Positions 11,719-28,514 of a stretch of DNA of 64,000 bases are shown one piece after another. Origin of the DNA: Parapristionchus giblindavisi (taxonomy: Eukaryota; Nematoda; Chromadorea; Rhabditida; Diplogasteridae). The position numbers and the translations under genes are program-made. Below the pieces are notes generated by a model. That model searched no databases, had not been told where the DNA came from, and saw nothing but the letters and a program-made list of their open reading frames with translations. Positions within the stretch are counted from its first letter, which is position 1. Each line of letters starts with the position of its first letter. The DNA is taken from the NCBI GenBank assembly GCA_943737045.1, contig CALSFV010000204.1:930001-994000 (forward strand), read 5' to 3'.

Positions 11719-13119
11719 TTAAACAGGGAACACATCATGGACACCTGCCGCGAAGTTGGATGTGCTTGCCTGAAATGATGAATGTGAGTACAAAAAGTGC
11801 TGAAAGGCACAACCCAAACTAATTTTGTTATACTCTCCGCTTTTGCAACGCTATCTCGTTGACAAAGTATCGATAAAGCATTGCCAGAGCGCAGGATTTC
11901 GGGGAAAAAAAGAGCCCGGGTGTGCTTTAAATTTAGCCATGATAAAAAACTGCGTACAGTGTAGTAGCGAATGAGCTCATCGACCGTTTCGAAGAGAGTA
12001 CCCTCGTCGTCGTTGTACTTGCCCATCGCAACTCTCAGGAACTGACGATTCGGAAGATCCATAGTGACGATGGGATAATGCCTTAATATGGTAGGTCAAG
12101 AGCAAAGATCAAAGATCAAAGATCGAACCTTGGCGAGCCACTCTTGTTGCGATGGACCATGTAGAGAGGAAGGTGTACGGCCATTTCCTCCAGATCAGTA
12201 GGACCCTCAGTTAAGCAATCGATAAATGCTGATTACAGGATGCTCGATTTTACTATCCATGAACTAAGGTATGTTATTTCAAAGAAAGAAACAAAGCAGC
12301 GCCTTTATCTGGCCAAATCCATTGGACAAATCGGTTGGACATTTGGGACCTTGGACCGAAAGACATTCAACTAATCATTGTTTTGTATAATTATATCACA
12401 CAGAAATTACACAATCCCTTTACATACTTTTAATTCGAGGTTCCATGTTGCCAGTTGCCCATTGTGTAAGCAAGTATTCATCTAAATATAGTTTGTATCT
12501 GCATACCTTGGGTAGTTTATGATATATTTTGAATTCTTTCGGCTGCACTCCTGTTTCCGCCTCACGAGACGTCAGAGCGCCGAGATATGCGGCGGCCGCA
12601 GGACTGTCCTGCTTGCTGCAATTATCGGGGTACGGTAGGTGCATGATATCGATCGATAATTACCTCGACTTCTCCTTAGATGAACTCTTGCATGAATAGT
12701 CTGAAAAGAATCAAGCTTCTCCCACTTTTCAGGCCATATCATCTCATGTGAAGCATTTTTGCAGCAGTACTCTCTCGCAGACAAAGAAAGCCAGACAGTA
12801 ATCGCCAGAGCGGAGAGTTTCAGATTAGTCCGTCGGCTTTTGTCACACTTGCAATGTCGTTCGAAAGATCTTACTTGGGCTTTTAGCATTGGTGCTTGAA
12901 ACGGTGATCGACGTGGAGGATTTGCCCGTGGGATGGTCCGTCTCGCTGCCGAAGAACTCGTTGAAGCGACCCTAAAACGGGACAGAACATGAGCATGGTC
13001 TAGGTTACAAACTGTCCTGAGTCGAAAGTAGGATGTGCTAAAGGTGTACAATCCTAACTTACCACAATGCATTTGTGAGCTCCGTGAGCACAGCAAACAA
13101 CCGCTCCAAACTCAGCCAT
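11719..13119 (-). CDS. Small SH2-domain protein
   Basis: Eight exons: 13119-13063, 12971-12875, 12700-12664, 12615-12507, 12481-12428, about 12216-12129 (start uncertain), 12081-11958 and 11769-11719; all other junctions keep phase. The protein starts MAEFGAVVCCAHGAH, has a Ser/Thr-rich linker, then one SH2-like domain. Landmarks are YLGALTSREAE (alpha A region), EFKIYHKLPK and NGQLATWNLELK (central strands), HLPLYMVHRNKSG, and the strong C-terminal SH2 signature FETVDELIRYY, ending in DVFPV. The expected FLVR arginine is replaced (the position reads near KIYHK), so phosphotyrosine binding is uncertain. No kinase domain is visible. It lies upstream of, and on the same strand as, a tyrosine phosphatase. 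Small SH2 proteins and soluble PTPs are both expanded in nematodes. Confidence 0.65.
11800..11945. mobile_element. ~100 bp MITE family copy with expanded middle
   Basis: Recognised by AAGGCACAACCCAAACTAATTT at one end and GTGTGCTTTAAATTTAG at the other, with the CTCCGC / GCCAGAGCG inner motifs. It lies in the last intron of the SH2 gene. Confidence 0.6.
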
Positions 13120-13512
13120 GGCATAAAAATGAAGAGGAAAATTGCAATCAAGACTATCCTTCACTTGAGAGTGTTTGCATTTACATTTACATAATAGCCC
13201 TTGTTTTATTGCTGTCTGACTATTTGCAAATCTCTGCTCTTGCAATGCTCTCTAGCTTTCATGGTCTACTTTCAGAGTATAATTAGCACATGGTGTGGCT
13301 TTAACAAGAGCATACACCGGCTGTTTATTTCCTGTTGTGCTAATTTCCCTCTGAATATAGCCTACAATGTTATTTTATATAATTTATATATTTATACTAC
13401 AATCGGGGTTGTAACAAAACTATAAAACGAGTAATAACCATTGGGAATAGGCAAGATTGAATAGTTGTTTTGATGTTGTGAAAACAAGCTCGAAGCTCCA
13501 CATCTATCATAG

Positions 13513-17702
<4,190 letters not shown>

Positions 17703-17822
17703 ATTTTACAACTGGAATTAAGAGTAACAGAACAAGCCGGAGCTATATTATTCGAGCGTGACAAGGGCGGGTTAACAAAACGCCGTACTTTTAATTCATA
17801 AGACCGTGCATTTTCACAAATG

Positions 17823-18083
17823 TTGCGTGTCCGTATAAAATGTAGATACTTGCATAAAAAATGACGAACTTTATGTAAATATGTAAATACCGAGACAACG
17901 CGCGCCTGCACTCTCTCGCCTCTCGATTACTTCTCCATTTCCTCATACTTAACCCGTCTGACCTTCGCCGCACTGATTTTATATTTAAAAGAGACCGTTC
18001 TAGTTCCTGAACTATGCAAAACAAGAAATAGTCATTGCGGACGCTCTCGTACAAATAAAACAAGTGATTTTTATACGCTCAAT
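17823..18083 (-). mobile_element. Decayed copy of the 278 bp TA-flanked MITE
   Basis: Retains the GTATAAAATGTA...CTTGCATAA end, the ATTTAAAAGAGACCG segment, CTATGCAAAACAAGAAA and the ACAAGTGATTTTTATACGCTCAA end, with indels throughout. Confidence 0.75.
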
Positions 18084-18159
18084 ACGATCAATAGATTGTA
18101 TTTTCTCACTTATTATGATTTATTATGTTACTTCTAGGGCATGTGTTGAGAAACTTTGA

Positions 18160-18640
18160 AGTATGCAACATTTTAGGTCATTCTTGAGAATTATCCGATT
18201 GCGTTCCAAGGAATCCGTAATTTCTCTAGCGACTCGGAAAAGTACTCTAATGTGAACAGGGTCTGTAATAGATCGAAGGTGCAAAAGTCAATCCCAAAAT
18301 TCAAATTGCCCTATTCTATATTTATATCATATTTCGAAAGAAGACGTATAATGACATAAGATTATCGCATGCATTTCAACTTCCTTCAATTGTTTATGTG
18401 CTACGATTTCCTAAAAAAAAAGCATATGTTTTGTATTATTGTAGTTATTGTATAAATATCAACAATTGAGCAAGATCGACAACAAAGAATTTATTGCATA
18501 CAAATTCACACAAAAGCGATGTGTCAGAGGAAAAAAAATATACGAAAAACAGCGAAATCTTTGACCGGGTATTACGAAATTCGATTGCCAGTTCTAATGG
18601 CAATGCGTCACAGAGCAAGTTATCGAGCATTTAGTGTGTA
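18160..18640. repeat. Segment duplicated at 35030-35740
   Basis: Direct, diverged similarity: CATTCTTGAGAATTAT near 18179 and 35038, CAAATTCACACAAAAGCGATG near 18501 and 35598, and GACCGGGTATTACGA versus AACCGGGTATTGAGA near 18562 and 35666. The 35.7 kb copy ends next to the terminal exon of the larger Cys-rich gene. No gene is recognised here. Confidence 0.6.
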
Positions 18641-18649
18641 ACTATTTGA

Positions 18650-20560
18650 ATTATTACTTAATTTACATCGTGAAGGATCATTTTGAAAGAAACGGAAATT
18701 CGTTTAGAGTGAGAATTTTGATTTTTTTTGCAAAAGAAAATTTCTTTACAGTGCTCGAGCTCTAGTATAGGCTCTAGTATAACACAAAGAATGGTAAATT
18801 GATAACATGGGAGCTATACCAAGTTGCGCGATCTATTTAAAAAAAAAAATTCTCCAAGATACAAAAGTGTTTGGGGTGCACTATAATATCGAGAAAACCT
18901 ATGAAATTTTTCTTCATGTTTCTGTAGAATATTTCTTCAATTCAATTCAATTTATCATATCAGACTTAGTTCAGATGAGTAATGATGTGATTAGCATCAT
19001 CGATAGACCACCAGAACGATCCCATAACTCCTCACACTTCATTTCGCATTCTGCATACCTCTTATCCCCTTCAGGTATTAAAGATAAAACTAAACACTAA
19101 ATTCAATCATACAAAAAAAACTTTAGTTTCTCAATGAGATTATCATCTCTATATATTTGTTTTGAACTTTCTTTAATGAGAGCATAACCGAAAGTAAAAT
19201 AAGCATGGGTTGTGATTTTTAAGAGAAGTAATAATTTACTGTAATGTAGAAGATCTCGAGATATGTGAAGATTTAACAGGGTAAAACAAGATAAACAATA
19301 TTGATTCTAACAGATGCTCAAGGGTTGAAAGTCGGTCAAAGTCGAAAGTCGTGCATAATGGGGTGGCATTATAATGGTTGTTGGCTATGTTTATTCACCT
19401 ATAATTCGCGTGAAACTGAGCTTTTAGCAGACTTGATTGGGTTTTCCAAAGATTTAACTGATGCATTTTTGTGAACAAAAGAGCATTGAAAATCATTTCG
19501 ATTTGGTTATACGGGAAATCTAACCATCTATCTAACCATCTAACCATCTAACGAAAGATCATCACAATTTGTATGCTTTAAAACATTACGTTTTCTATGG
19601 CACAGTATGTGATAGTAAGAGGGCAAATGTGCCAAATACGATTTGGAGACATTCAAATCCATTCGCACCGTTCATGTTTCAATGATTTTTCCTACGATGC
19701 ACGTCCTTTTGAATAACGATTTGGAGTGGTAAGGGACCGATAACTAATATTCGAATACATATATTGCCAATTTACTATTCCTTGATATTGTTAATGCAGG
19801 CAATTTCATTAAAATTTCATAGTTTTTTTTTATTTTGTTTTCGCAACACCTATCCGATCAAGCAGTTTGTTACGTTACAATTCACACGAAGAGTTTTTTT
19901 ATGTGAACTTTTTGTATTTACCGACTAACGAAGACCCGTTATAGAAGTTTGTAACTTACCAAGCCATGCTACTTTTCCAACCACTTTTCCAATCACAAAA
20001 GTAACACTACTTTTCCCTTCTCAATCTACTTTTCCAACAATGCGATTTTAGCACCACATCACAAATAATGTAGCATTTATTTTGTATCAATTTCTATGAT
20101 AGCTGCTAGGAGGAACCTTCATAAATAATTTAACTACACATGAAATTCTATAATAATATATTATATAAATGTATGCTCTAATTGTCTGAGCGTCTTCGTT
20201 TTATTCAATTTCAAAACAATACATACAATGATAAGATGATAATATGTGGTAATAATCTCCCAGATCTTTCATAATAATTTTTCAACTTTGACGACGTAGT
20301 CTTCTTATCAAGCCTTTTCTGTAAGAACATAAGATCTTACACGCATATTTTAAAATTGCTTTAGCTCTCCTTTTATATTCCCAAAGTCGTTGCCATGATT
20401 GGTTCTCGCCACAACGTTTTTTTATACGTAGATACGGCTAGAAGTAAAACTATCAATCAATAATGGTTAGCTACAGTATCCTAACCAACCATATATATGA
20501 GTGCCAACCATAACATAATAACATAACATAATTTATCAGGGGTCGCATAGTTGCGCTGAT
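18650..20560. other. No gene recognised; minor tandem repeats
   Basis: AT-rich DNA with a short CTAACCAT tandem near 19523-19551 and ATAACATA words near 20510-20530. Reading frames are short and lack splice context. Confidence 0.5.
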
Positions 20561-20569
20561 CAGGCTTTG

Positions 20570-20702
20570 TTAGGGTGTCCATTCGTCATCAGTTAGGCTC
20601 CACCAACGTTGTCCCAATTTCTTCGTAATCTTGTTCCTCCATCTTTCTAGCGGTCTTCCTTGTCCACTGTTGAGTATTCGATCATACGGTATCCAAACTT
20701 TT
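20570..20702 (-). pseudogene. RTE/LINE reverse-transcriptase C-terminal remnant
   Basis: The minus strand reads a segment with PYDRILNSGQGRPLERWR followed by KKLGQRWW and DDEWTP, then a stop. This GRP-x-RW...KKLG-x-W pattern is the typical C-terminal tail of RTE-like non-LTR retrotransposon polyproteins. Nothing else of the element is recognisable nearby. Confidence 0.6.
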
Positions 20703-20784
20703 AATCTCCTCACAAGTGACTCACTTGTCACTTGTGTCACTTGAAGTCACTTGTGAGTGTGAGTGTGAGTGCCAATCATGGTCA

Positions 20785-23700
20785 TCATATTTGGGTTGTA
20801 AAAGGTGGGCAAAGGCGCCTATCAGGCACCACGCTCACACGAAACTTACTGATGCTGCTGCGTGCTATCTGCGTAAACGATGACTGTCCCTCCGTAGAAC
20901 TTTGAATCAATGTCACTTCCGTCCTCTGTTGGCCATTCAAACACATTTGTATAGATTTCACGATTCTTTTATATAATTCAGTCCGATGAAGTGACAGACA
21001 ACATATACTGACGATGGTGTTGCAGAAGGCGTGTGTGTTAATTATTAAAAATAAGAGGGCAGATACGTCATCTAAAATTGTCAAATAATTGCGGTTAATG
21101 CGAATTGTTGCTAAATTATGAGATCCTCGGGCATATTTTTTGGTGTTCTGGCGATCACAAGATTATCGGATAAGTCAATGATATTGATGAACTATTGATG
21201 CGCTGATAGGCACCCATTTTAAAATCTCTCACAAAAAGATACGGGGGGGGGGTCGATGTGAAAGGGGTGTTGCGTCGTTACATTTGCGATACACGCCTAT
21301 GTAAACTAGGGTGGCGAAAATGATTCATGATTATTCGTCCACTTTAGCGGTCTAGAGTGAGTATTCACGGGAGAGGCATTCACGACCGCTCTCTCTTGCG
21401 AATGAGTTGTTAGAGGAGAGGTCAATGCGAATGAGTCAAAAAAAGCGAGTCGATTGCGAGTCAGACCGGTCCTTTCACCATCCTTTCACCAAATTTTCTT
21501 GACTCACTTCGACTCGCAAAAAAGCGAATATTCGCAAGGGAGACCGGTCAACTGTCACTTGGAATGAATAATCGCAAGGAAAGTGAGCCACTCATTTTAG
21601 GCCATAGAAATGAATATTCATGAGTCATTTTCGCCACCCTAATGTAAACGCGTAAACACATAAACGTGCATTGCTTTTCACTACGTACTTGTTAACGAAC
21701 AAGTATAATAATATCATGATAATTGTACGCATCTTACCATTGCCTTCCATCGAGAAAGTTAGACTGGCGAATTCGTAGCTGAGAGGTATACAAATCGATA
21801 ACATCGGAATGACTAGCTTAAAGAAATATCTTATGTGGTGTTAAAATGTTGGAAAAGTAGAGTTAATTTTGTGTTTGTAAAAGTAGTTCGAAAAGTAGCA
21901 TATCTTCGTAATCGACAAACTTTTACAATGAAAAAACCCTTTACGCGAGTGTTGGATTGCTACTTATCCAACTACTTTTACAATCACACATTTTTCACTT
22001 TTCCGTCTATTTTTTCATGATTTTAACACCACATTACAATACTTATGTCGACCTTGTTTTGGGCAAACAATTCCTTATAGGTACGAAATATATTCCCAGA
22101 TTAATATTAGAGGCACACCCCGAGTTAATTTGACTCTCCGGCTAACGCTCTCTCGTAGACAGTGACAGCGAGAGAGCATTGCCAGAGCGGGCGTCTTTTG
22201 ATTTAGCTCGGGTGAGCCTTTAACAAATAACCAATTCACCTGCAACACAGCTGCTGTGACTGCTCGCATTTGGTATCTAAACAGCTGTTTTAAGTTGTTT
22301 TGTTGAAAATTTGATTTATCATGGATCAACATTTGAACCAACGTGTCATATGGGGTGAAACAAATAGAGGGCGGTAAGGGAACGGAGTGCAAACTTTCCT
22401 TGAATTCTGCCAAAGAGCTTATTGTTAGTCAGCTTTCCCCATTCACAATCTCGAGCAAGATAATACTATAATTGTGTACCCAAGTATTCAATCGACTTTC
22501 TACCTGTCTTTATTTTCTAACACCATATAAGATTTCTAGTAATTATTATCTCTAATTACTAGTGATCAAAAGTCATTATCGTAGTAGCGAAAATTATAAA
22601 AATATAATTTTAAAATAGAAAAAACTAACCTTCTGTATGATTCGCTCATAGCGAACATTCGATCTGTCAAAGTGGAAATCATGGACGCCACAGCCACTGC
22701 TAAAATCAGTGCGAGGGGGACAGCATTAATGAATATACCTGGAAATAATGAAATTTGTACGCATGAATATTTTTAGAAATATACCGAAAAGCGCCGAAAG
22801 ACTCAGCCAGTTTTTTTGTATCGATCCATGAACAGGATATGCAGTCAACCATGCAAATGAAGGATCATCTATTTCCTGTAAATATCAATAACCACTTTTA
22901 AACGTTTAGGTACCGATGAATGCGAACCGACTGGCTGCCAACTATTTGCATATGAGAGACAAGCGCTAATGAATAGATAAAGTATGCAAATGGTTATCAT
23001 CAAATCGGTTATTATACATCGGTTCTTTTCCGACCTAGGGCATTATTATAATCAATATTATTATCATTATCATTATTATTATTATCATATATTATTATTA
23101 AAGGTATCAATTGTCCGTAAGTCACATGTTTACTAACATCGGACATTGTCAATTTCATAGCTACTGCCATATACGCTACTGATAGTTGTAAGAAGGAAAA
23201 GTAGCAAATTAAACAGCCTTTGCTCTTTTTCGTACTGAAAACGGACTTCTTGGTAGAAATGCTTTGAATGACCTGAATTTGTTCAATAAATCACCACAAT
23301 TACATGATATGACAAGTGGTGCACATTTTTGGTTACTTTATCTCATTATATTCTTCCAACCAGCAAAGCGATTATAAGCTTCATTTTTAATACGTGTTAC
23401 GTGGTGCTTTTAGAAAAGGCTGAGGTGGGTCATAGTATATACAGCATCTTACTGATCTTCTTATGACTCGTTCAAAAATAAGCGGAAACCCGAAATCGAC
23501 GATGTTATTTATTTATTTATCACTTTCGGGAGTGATTTTAAAAGTGTGAAAACCAGTCAATTTTGGTTATCAACTTCTTTTTCGAGTCATTAAACATTTA
23601 TTGGCGCTTTGTGAACATTTAATTGGTAAAAAAAATCAGTGAACAGGTAAAAAAAACAAAATTTATAAAAAAATTTTACTAAATTTACATAACACTTACA

Positions 23701-24432
23701 TTGTATCTGTACCACAATCCAACGAAGTACGATATGCCGAAACAAGAAAATATTAATAACGCGTAAATCTAAATGCAAACATGCACAAAATTATTGGATA
23801 ACAATTTTTACAATGATTTCGTAGCACTCCAAAACTACAGGAAATCGATAATCGATGGAGTAAGCAATTCCTTCTTTTCCTATTACAATAAGTGACAGAA
23901 AACTGAAGTACGAATCGAATAATATGGAGAAGAACTGAAATGTATGTTTATGTAAATGCTATATCAATTTGAAATAAAATATTATCCTAATAAATAAAAC
24001 AATCACACTTTGGATGGTTGCGTTCGTATGCCTACTAATCAATCATTTCAATCAGCAACAACTGGACCGAATGTTTTAGTGCAGAAATAAGCGAAATAAT
24101 AATAATATTAAATAATGAATAATAATAATAATAAATAAAAAAATAATGAGAAATAAGAAATAAGCGCCAAGAAATGTGAAGAATGTACCCATTCGACATT
24201 GTCGTCGTCTTTAGGATTTTTGACCAAAACATTATGAAATTCAAACAATCAATGAACTCTGAATTACCTGTAGCACTACGAAATACTTCAGATATCCTCT
24301 GTGACGCTTATTACTCTTGATGAGGATAAAGATGAGAAAACTCGTATTGACAACCAGAAACACGTATCCAGTAATCCGATTGTACCATATGATTATTGAT
24401 TGAACAATTGGGGATAACGGTTCCACACTCAT
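20785..24432 (-). CDS. str/srh-superfamily seven-transmembrane chemoreceptor
   Basis: Exons placed at 24432-24268, 23934-23839, 23768-23700, 23272-23126, 22875-22785, 22738-22630, about 22430-22240 (weak acceptor), 21816-21738 and 21071-20785. The N-terminus reads a first TM with ITGYVFLVVNTSFLIFILI followed by KSNKRHRGYLKYFVVLQ, typical of the Str group. Hydrophobic exons follow, then a loop, a QLFRYQMRAVTAAVLQ segment leading into LVIPMLSICIPLSYEF (TM6), and a last TM ending NTIVSICCLSLHRTELYKRI. The C-terminus may splice at 20850 or read through to 20785. Most junctions keep phase; the long third-loop exon is the weak point, so it could be a recent pseudogene. Confidence 0.6.
21309..21639. 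mobile_element. 331 bp TA-flanked MITE in chemoreceptor intron
   Basis: Inverted ends GGGTGGCGAAAATGA, TA at 21307-21308 and 21640-21641. The interior has GACTCG / GCGAATATTCGC words in both orientations. It lies in the intron before the last chemoreceptor exon. Confidence 0.85.
22105..22217. mobile_element. ~110 bp MITE family, good copy
   Basis: Ends GGCACACCCCGAGTTAATTTG and TTTAGCTCGGGTGAGCC with flanking TTA/TAA-type bases. The centre carries GCGAGAGAGCATTGCCAGAG. Confidence 0.75.
22905..23043. mobile_element. ATTTGCAT palindromic MITE, copy 1
   Basis: Imperfect inverted ends (TAGGTACCGATGAATGCGAA / TCGGTTCTTTTCCGACCTA) around ACTATTTGCATATGAG and GTATGCAAATGGTT. A second copy in the other orientation is at 25590-25700. 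Confidence 0.65.
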
Positions 24433-24662
24433 TTGATATTTTATGCTGTATAAGAAAATATTTATTTATCCGAAAGAGGAGGAATAAGTGAATTAAAAGT
24501 TGTTAGCGATTAACATGATAATAGACGAATGCTTTATATTGCACAATGGGCGCAGGTGGATTTTCATGTACAACGATCGGTGATTGGTCTCATACATGTC
24601 CGCAAACTGTCTGACTAAATACGGGATATGCACATTGAATATGATGGATGTCTATTGGTTAA

Positions 24663-24987
24663 AGAAGGGGACCCACGAGATTTGGGCTGCGCTATTGACA
24701 TGAAGAACGTGGGACATAGGAAGCGACATTCCTTTCTCTATTAGATTTTACTGGTTCAACGCGTAGAGCATGTGGCTCAGTGGTAAGTAGTCAGCGCTTG
24801 TATATATTCGTACTTCAATTTCAAAAACTCGCGCCTTTCCCTGGACTTATTAATGAACTTTAAGCCCGAACTACGGTATTACGGGACATCTAAAATTTTA
24901 GAGAAAATTGTTTTTGTATACAAGGATATGTGAGCTATAGTTCTGCCTGACCAGTTTAGTCACGAAAAAACTCGTGGGTCCCCTTCT
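24663..24987. mobile_element. 325 bp TTAA-flanked MITE
   Basis: Inverted ends AGAAGGGGACCCACGAG, TTAA at 24659-24662 and 24988-24991. The interior contains a perfect Pol III A-box-like word (TGGCTCAGTGG, near 24771) but no matching B box, so a tRNA origin is not supported. Confidence 0.8.
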
Positions 24988-25589
24988 TTAAGATCTTCGC
25001 TTATTTCTTTGGAGGTTATGAGTCCGAGCACGTAGAGTCCGCCATCCTAGCACAATCTTTTCCATGGTTTTAAAAAATGAACAGCAGAAAATATATTTTA
25101 ATCACATTTTTTACAGCGAGTTTAGTACTACACGCAAACTTGGACATTTGTTTATGTAGTGATAAACAGCCAATTTGCTTCGCATTACCAATTGTTACCA
25201 CTTACGAGAGAATATCTGACTCACTGAACATATTTTGCTTATGATTAAAGAAAACAAAATATAACACCGAAATCGAATGCTTAATAATACAGTGATTAGT
25301 GAATTTTGAATTTCCGCATTTGCATTACGGTAGGCGCTCGCTTTTTCGAGTCAGTTAGTTATAGAAAAAAGGGAATTAGTCGTGGCTTTTTGGGAAACAG
25401 GCAACTTTTCACCAATTTCTTTTTTTTTCGTTTTCAAACAGTAGTTACACTAATGAATTCTCGTCAAATTAAGGGGATAACAATCAGCCACCGAGAGGCA
25501 ATTGTAGGAAGAATAAAATCAGTGCCAAGAGAATTTCACTTGAGCCAGATAATATCTTTTAATTGGACAATAGGTCCGATGGTAACTGA

Positions 25590-25700
25590 GGAATGAGAAC
25601 CGAGTAGATGATAACTATTTGCATACTTTGTCTATTCATTAGCACTTGTCACTCATATGCAAATAGTTTACATACATTCGGTTCTTATTCGCATCCGGCC
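25590..25700. mobile_element. ATTTGCAT palindromic MITE, copy 2
   Basis: Same inner block as 22905-23043 (ACTATTTGCATACTTTGTCT ... CATATGCAAATAGTT) with GAACCGA / TCGGTTC near the ends. Confidence 0.65.
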
Positions 25701-26015
25701 TAATGCCATTAATTGCTTAATTCTAACATAAAGGTTTTGATAGTCATATCTTCGATCGCCTACCCTGGTGTATTCTTTTGCCATTTTTTAAATATCAGCA
25801 AACCCATGAAAAATATTTTTGGTTCGTTAGGAATAGTAGGGTATGGGGATCTCCGATACACTCAGTACAAAAAATGTAAATATGAACAGGTGCTCTTCTG
25901 TGTTTTGAATGTAAAAACAGTATTACCGAAGTCACTGTTAATCACAGATTATCTACAGTAAGAACTACAATGACGACATCCGAGGTGCTTTCCTGGTTAG
26001 CTCCCTTGAGGGAAA

Positions 26016-26262
26016 CTTTACGGTGGAGATTTTGAAAGCGACTCATACGCGCATGCATAGCTAGGTGAGGGATGAACAAAAGGAGTTTCAAAAGCTGCTA
26101 GGACAGAATCGGAAAATTAATAATTCGTCGGACCATGACCCCACAGGGGAGGATGGGGGGGGGGTTATGCTTTTGAAACTAGTTTTTTTGAAACTAGGCA
26201 TCTCTATCCCAGCTGTGCATGCGCGTATGAGTCGATATCAGAATCTCCACCGCAAAGTTTGG
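26016..26262. mobile_element. ~247 bp inverted-repeat MITE
   Basis: Arms AACTTTACGGTGGAGATT...GACTCATACGCGCATGC and the mirrored GCATGCGCGTATGAGTC...AATCTCCACCGCAAAGTT. The centre has a G-run and two GAAACTAG repeats. Confidence 0.75.
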
Positions 26263-26329
26263 TGCTTCACTTGCAAGGAGCGATTAGGGTCAAACCCGCA
26301 ACTAGAAAAAGTGTGGTTTTCAAAACAGG

Positions 26330-26460
26330 GAAGTGCTCTATTTTACACCTGTTCATGTGAAGAAAAGTAAACCTCTTCGGCTGTTAATTGGAGCACATGG
26401 CGGTTAAAAGGTGTTCTAATTTACACTTTTTCTTCTGACAACGGAAGTTAGAGTAATCTT
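26330..26460. repeat. Short inverted repeat, copy 1 (second near 28060-28180)
   Basis: TTTTACACCTGTTCATGTG and a mirrored CACATGGCGGTTAAAAGGTGT recur near 28075 and 28100-28150, so this is a small dispersed element. Confidence 0.55.
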
Positions 26461-26609
26461 TCCCGGATTTCAGGATGGGACATACGCCATTCGAGAGGTC
26501 TCCAAAGAAAAAAGATTTTTATATTGTCCTCATTTCGTCTTTCTCCACATTATTGTATTCGTAATCATCATCATATTCATTTTCATTTTATCATCACTCC
26601 CGTTTTTGA

Positions 26610-26830
26610 ATGGGCGAAAAGCGGGAGAAATGCGAGAGCCCAACGGGCGATAAAGCGCCCGCGGACGATTCGAGGGCGATGTGCGGGCGTTCCACGGGCG
26701 ATCGATCGTCCGTGGGCGATCGGTGGGTGAGAGTTGTGACTCCGATCGCCCGCGGGCGAAACGAAGCGTTCGACCGCGGCACATTTTAATGGGAGGATCG
26801 CCCGTGGACGATAAGTTCGAGCGCCGGATA
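26610..26830. repeat. GC-rich GGGCGAT-word cluster
   Basis: In very AT-rich surroundings this 220 bp is GC-rich and built from GGGCGAT / ATCGCCC words in both orientations (for example ACGGGCGAT, CACGGGCGATCGATCG, GATCGCCCGCGGGCGA, GATCGCCCGTGGACGA). Frames in it are open on both strands only because stops are rare in this composition. No gene is recognised. Confidence 0.7.
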
Positions 26831-26999
26831 TGTGAGAGCCGGAAAATAGCGTGGTGTGCGTCTGAAAGGGCAGTTGCCCATTTGAAATTCGAAGCGAGCT
26901 TAAATATTTCAATTTAATGTTTTACAAGCAATCATCTCTATCGTGAATCTTCTTGCATTATCAACTGTGTCAATATGTCAACTGTGTGATCGTGTCGTT

Positions 27000-28260
27000 A
27001 GTCGGTGATAGCGCGTTTAGACTAGGCCGCGTAGTTTTTTTGTAGTTTAGTTTCGTCGTTACGTCTTGTTATTCTATTTATTGAGTTTGTTATTAAAGTT
27101 TACTTTAATATCACGCGTGTGTTTATGGCATTTAATTGAGAGTTGGTCTGGGGCCTCATGGTGTCACTGTTGGTTGAATTATTGTCGTTAATGTTGAACT
27201 TATATTGTTGTTTCGCGTATTTGTTCTTGATGCCCCTTCGCTATTTAAAAGTTAATTATTGGTGTTCAGTTCTTTTCGACGGTTTCAAGGAGCTCGAGAA
27301 GCCAGTCTAATTTCATTGTTATTTGATGAATACGTAAAAATATTATTATTTCCAGATGATTGAAAATTGTCTGATCGAGGTTTTTTTGAAAAAAGAATAT
27401 AAATAAATGAGGCCGTTTGCGTAAGACTCGACTAAGTGACACATATCAAATGGTAATCGGAATTCTTAAGGGTGTTATTGCCTTTAGAAGATTTCAGCTT
27501 CACGTTTACAATGTCGTGTGATATGGGTATCGTAATTAACACCTTAAAAAGTACTGTTTTGAACTCATGAAAAAGTTGTTGTTTTCTTTTTCCGTCCACC
27601 ACCAAACCCAGTGTTCGCCGCGCCGATTATTTTTCCACTAGCAGTTTTGTACGTGGTCAAGCCATTGTGAATAAACATCTCTTATTACTACCATTAATTT
27701 CTTTTGAAGGTAAAACTGTATTATTTCAAATCACTGACGACTTTGTCAGTCACACATTATTTACAGTAAGAACTACAATGGCGGAAAAATCAATATGCTT
27801 TTAAAACTGCTACAAGAAACCATTTGAATACGTTTTAATTTATTTTTAATGCAGGAAAATATTTTCTAAATATTTGCCGAAATTGCCGAATCGGCAATTT
27901 CGGCAATGAAAAACCGGCAATTTCGGCAAACCGGCAATGCCTTGCCGCACAGCCCTGTTATTTACAGTAAGAACTACAATGGCGGAGACTAATCATAGGG
28001 ATCGAGCTAAGGAGCGAGACGGGCTAATAGAAAAGACTGTAGTTTTGATTAACCAAATGTGCTTTATTTTACACCTGTTCATGTGTTAAAAAGTACAATT
28101 GGAGAACATGGGGATTATTTATTCATAAGATGATCATGAAAAGGTGTACTAAAACAATTATTTTTTCTAAGAGAATAAAAAGACGAGGGGGATAATTGTC
28201 AAACTGCTCATAATCGTATATGAACAGACATGTCATGCAAAGATAAATTAAAACTCTTCT
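27000..28260. other. Repeat fragments, no gene recognised
   Basis: Contains a GGCAATTTCGGCAA palindromic micro-repeat (27870-27950) and two copies of TTTACAGTAAGAACTACAAT (27759, 27964; a third at 25957). The 27979 copy opens a short frame MAETNHRDRAKERDG, which I cannot connect to a gene. Confidence 0.45.
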
Positions 28261-28317
28261 TTCACAATTAGTTAACGTGCACAGTCCAATATTTTCCCCT
28301 GCTGGGGTGGGGGGTTT

Positions 28318-28410
28318 CCAGCCCCCATGCAGTACTAAAGAGCTGCAAGACTAATATCATGATCATGCAGTACTAAAGAGCTGCAAGACCATGATCGTTC
28401 TTATGGGAGA
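28318..28410. repeat. Two-copy tandem repeat
   Basis: CATGCAGTACTAAAGAGCTG occurs at about 28326 and 28364, each followed by CAAGAC and a CATGATC tract. Confidence 0.75.
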
Positions 28411-28514
28411 ATAACTAGACGACGACTTGTTTTTCCGACCCCTTTTCATACAACCGTATTTTTTTAAACAACATTTGAAAATTTTTTTAGTCATATTTAT
28501 CTGACCTATTTCAG

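Noticed and set aside
24770..24830. tRNA gene suggested by TGGCTCAGTGG
   Set aside because: Only an A box; no anticodon stem, B box or acceptor pairing, and it lies inside a TTAA-flanked MITE.
26524..26917. Overlapping open frames on both strands in the GC-rich island
   Set aside because: Open on both strands because the GGGCGAT words lack stop codons; no splice or start context.
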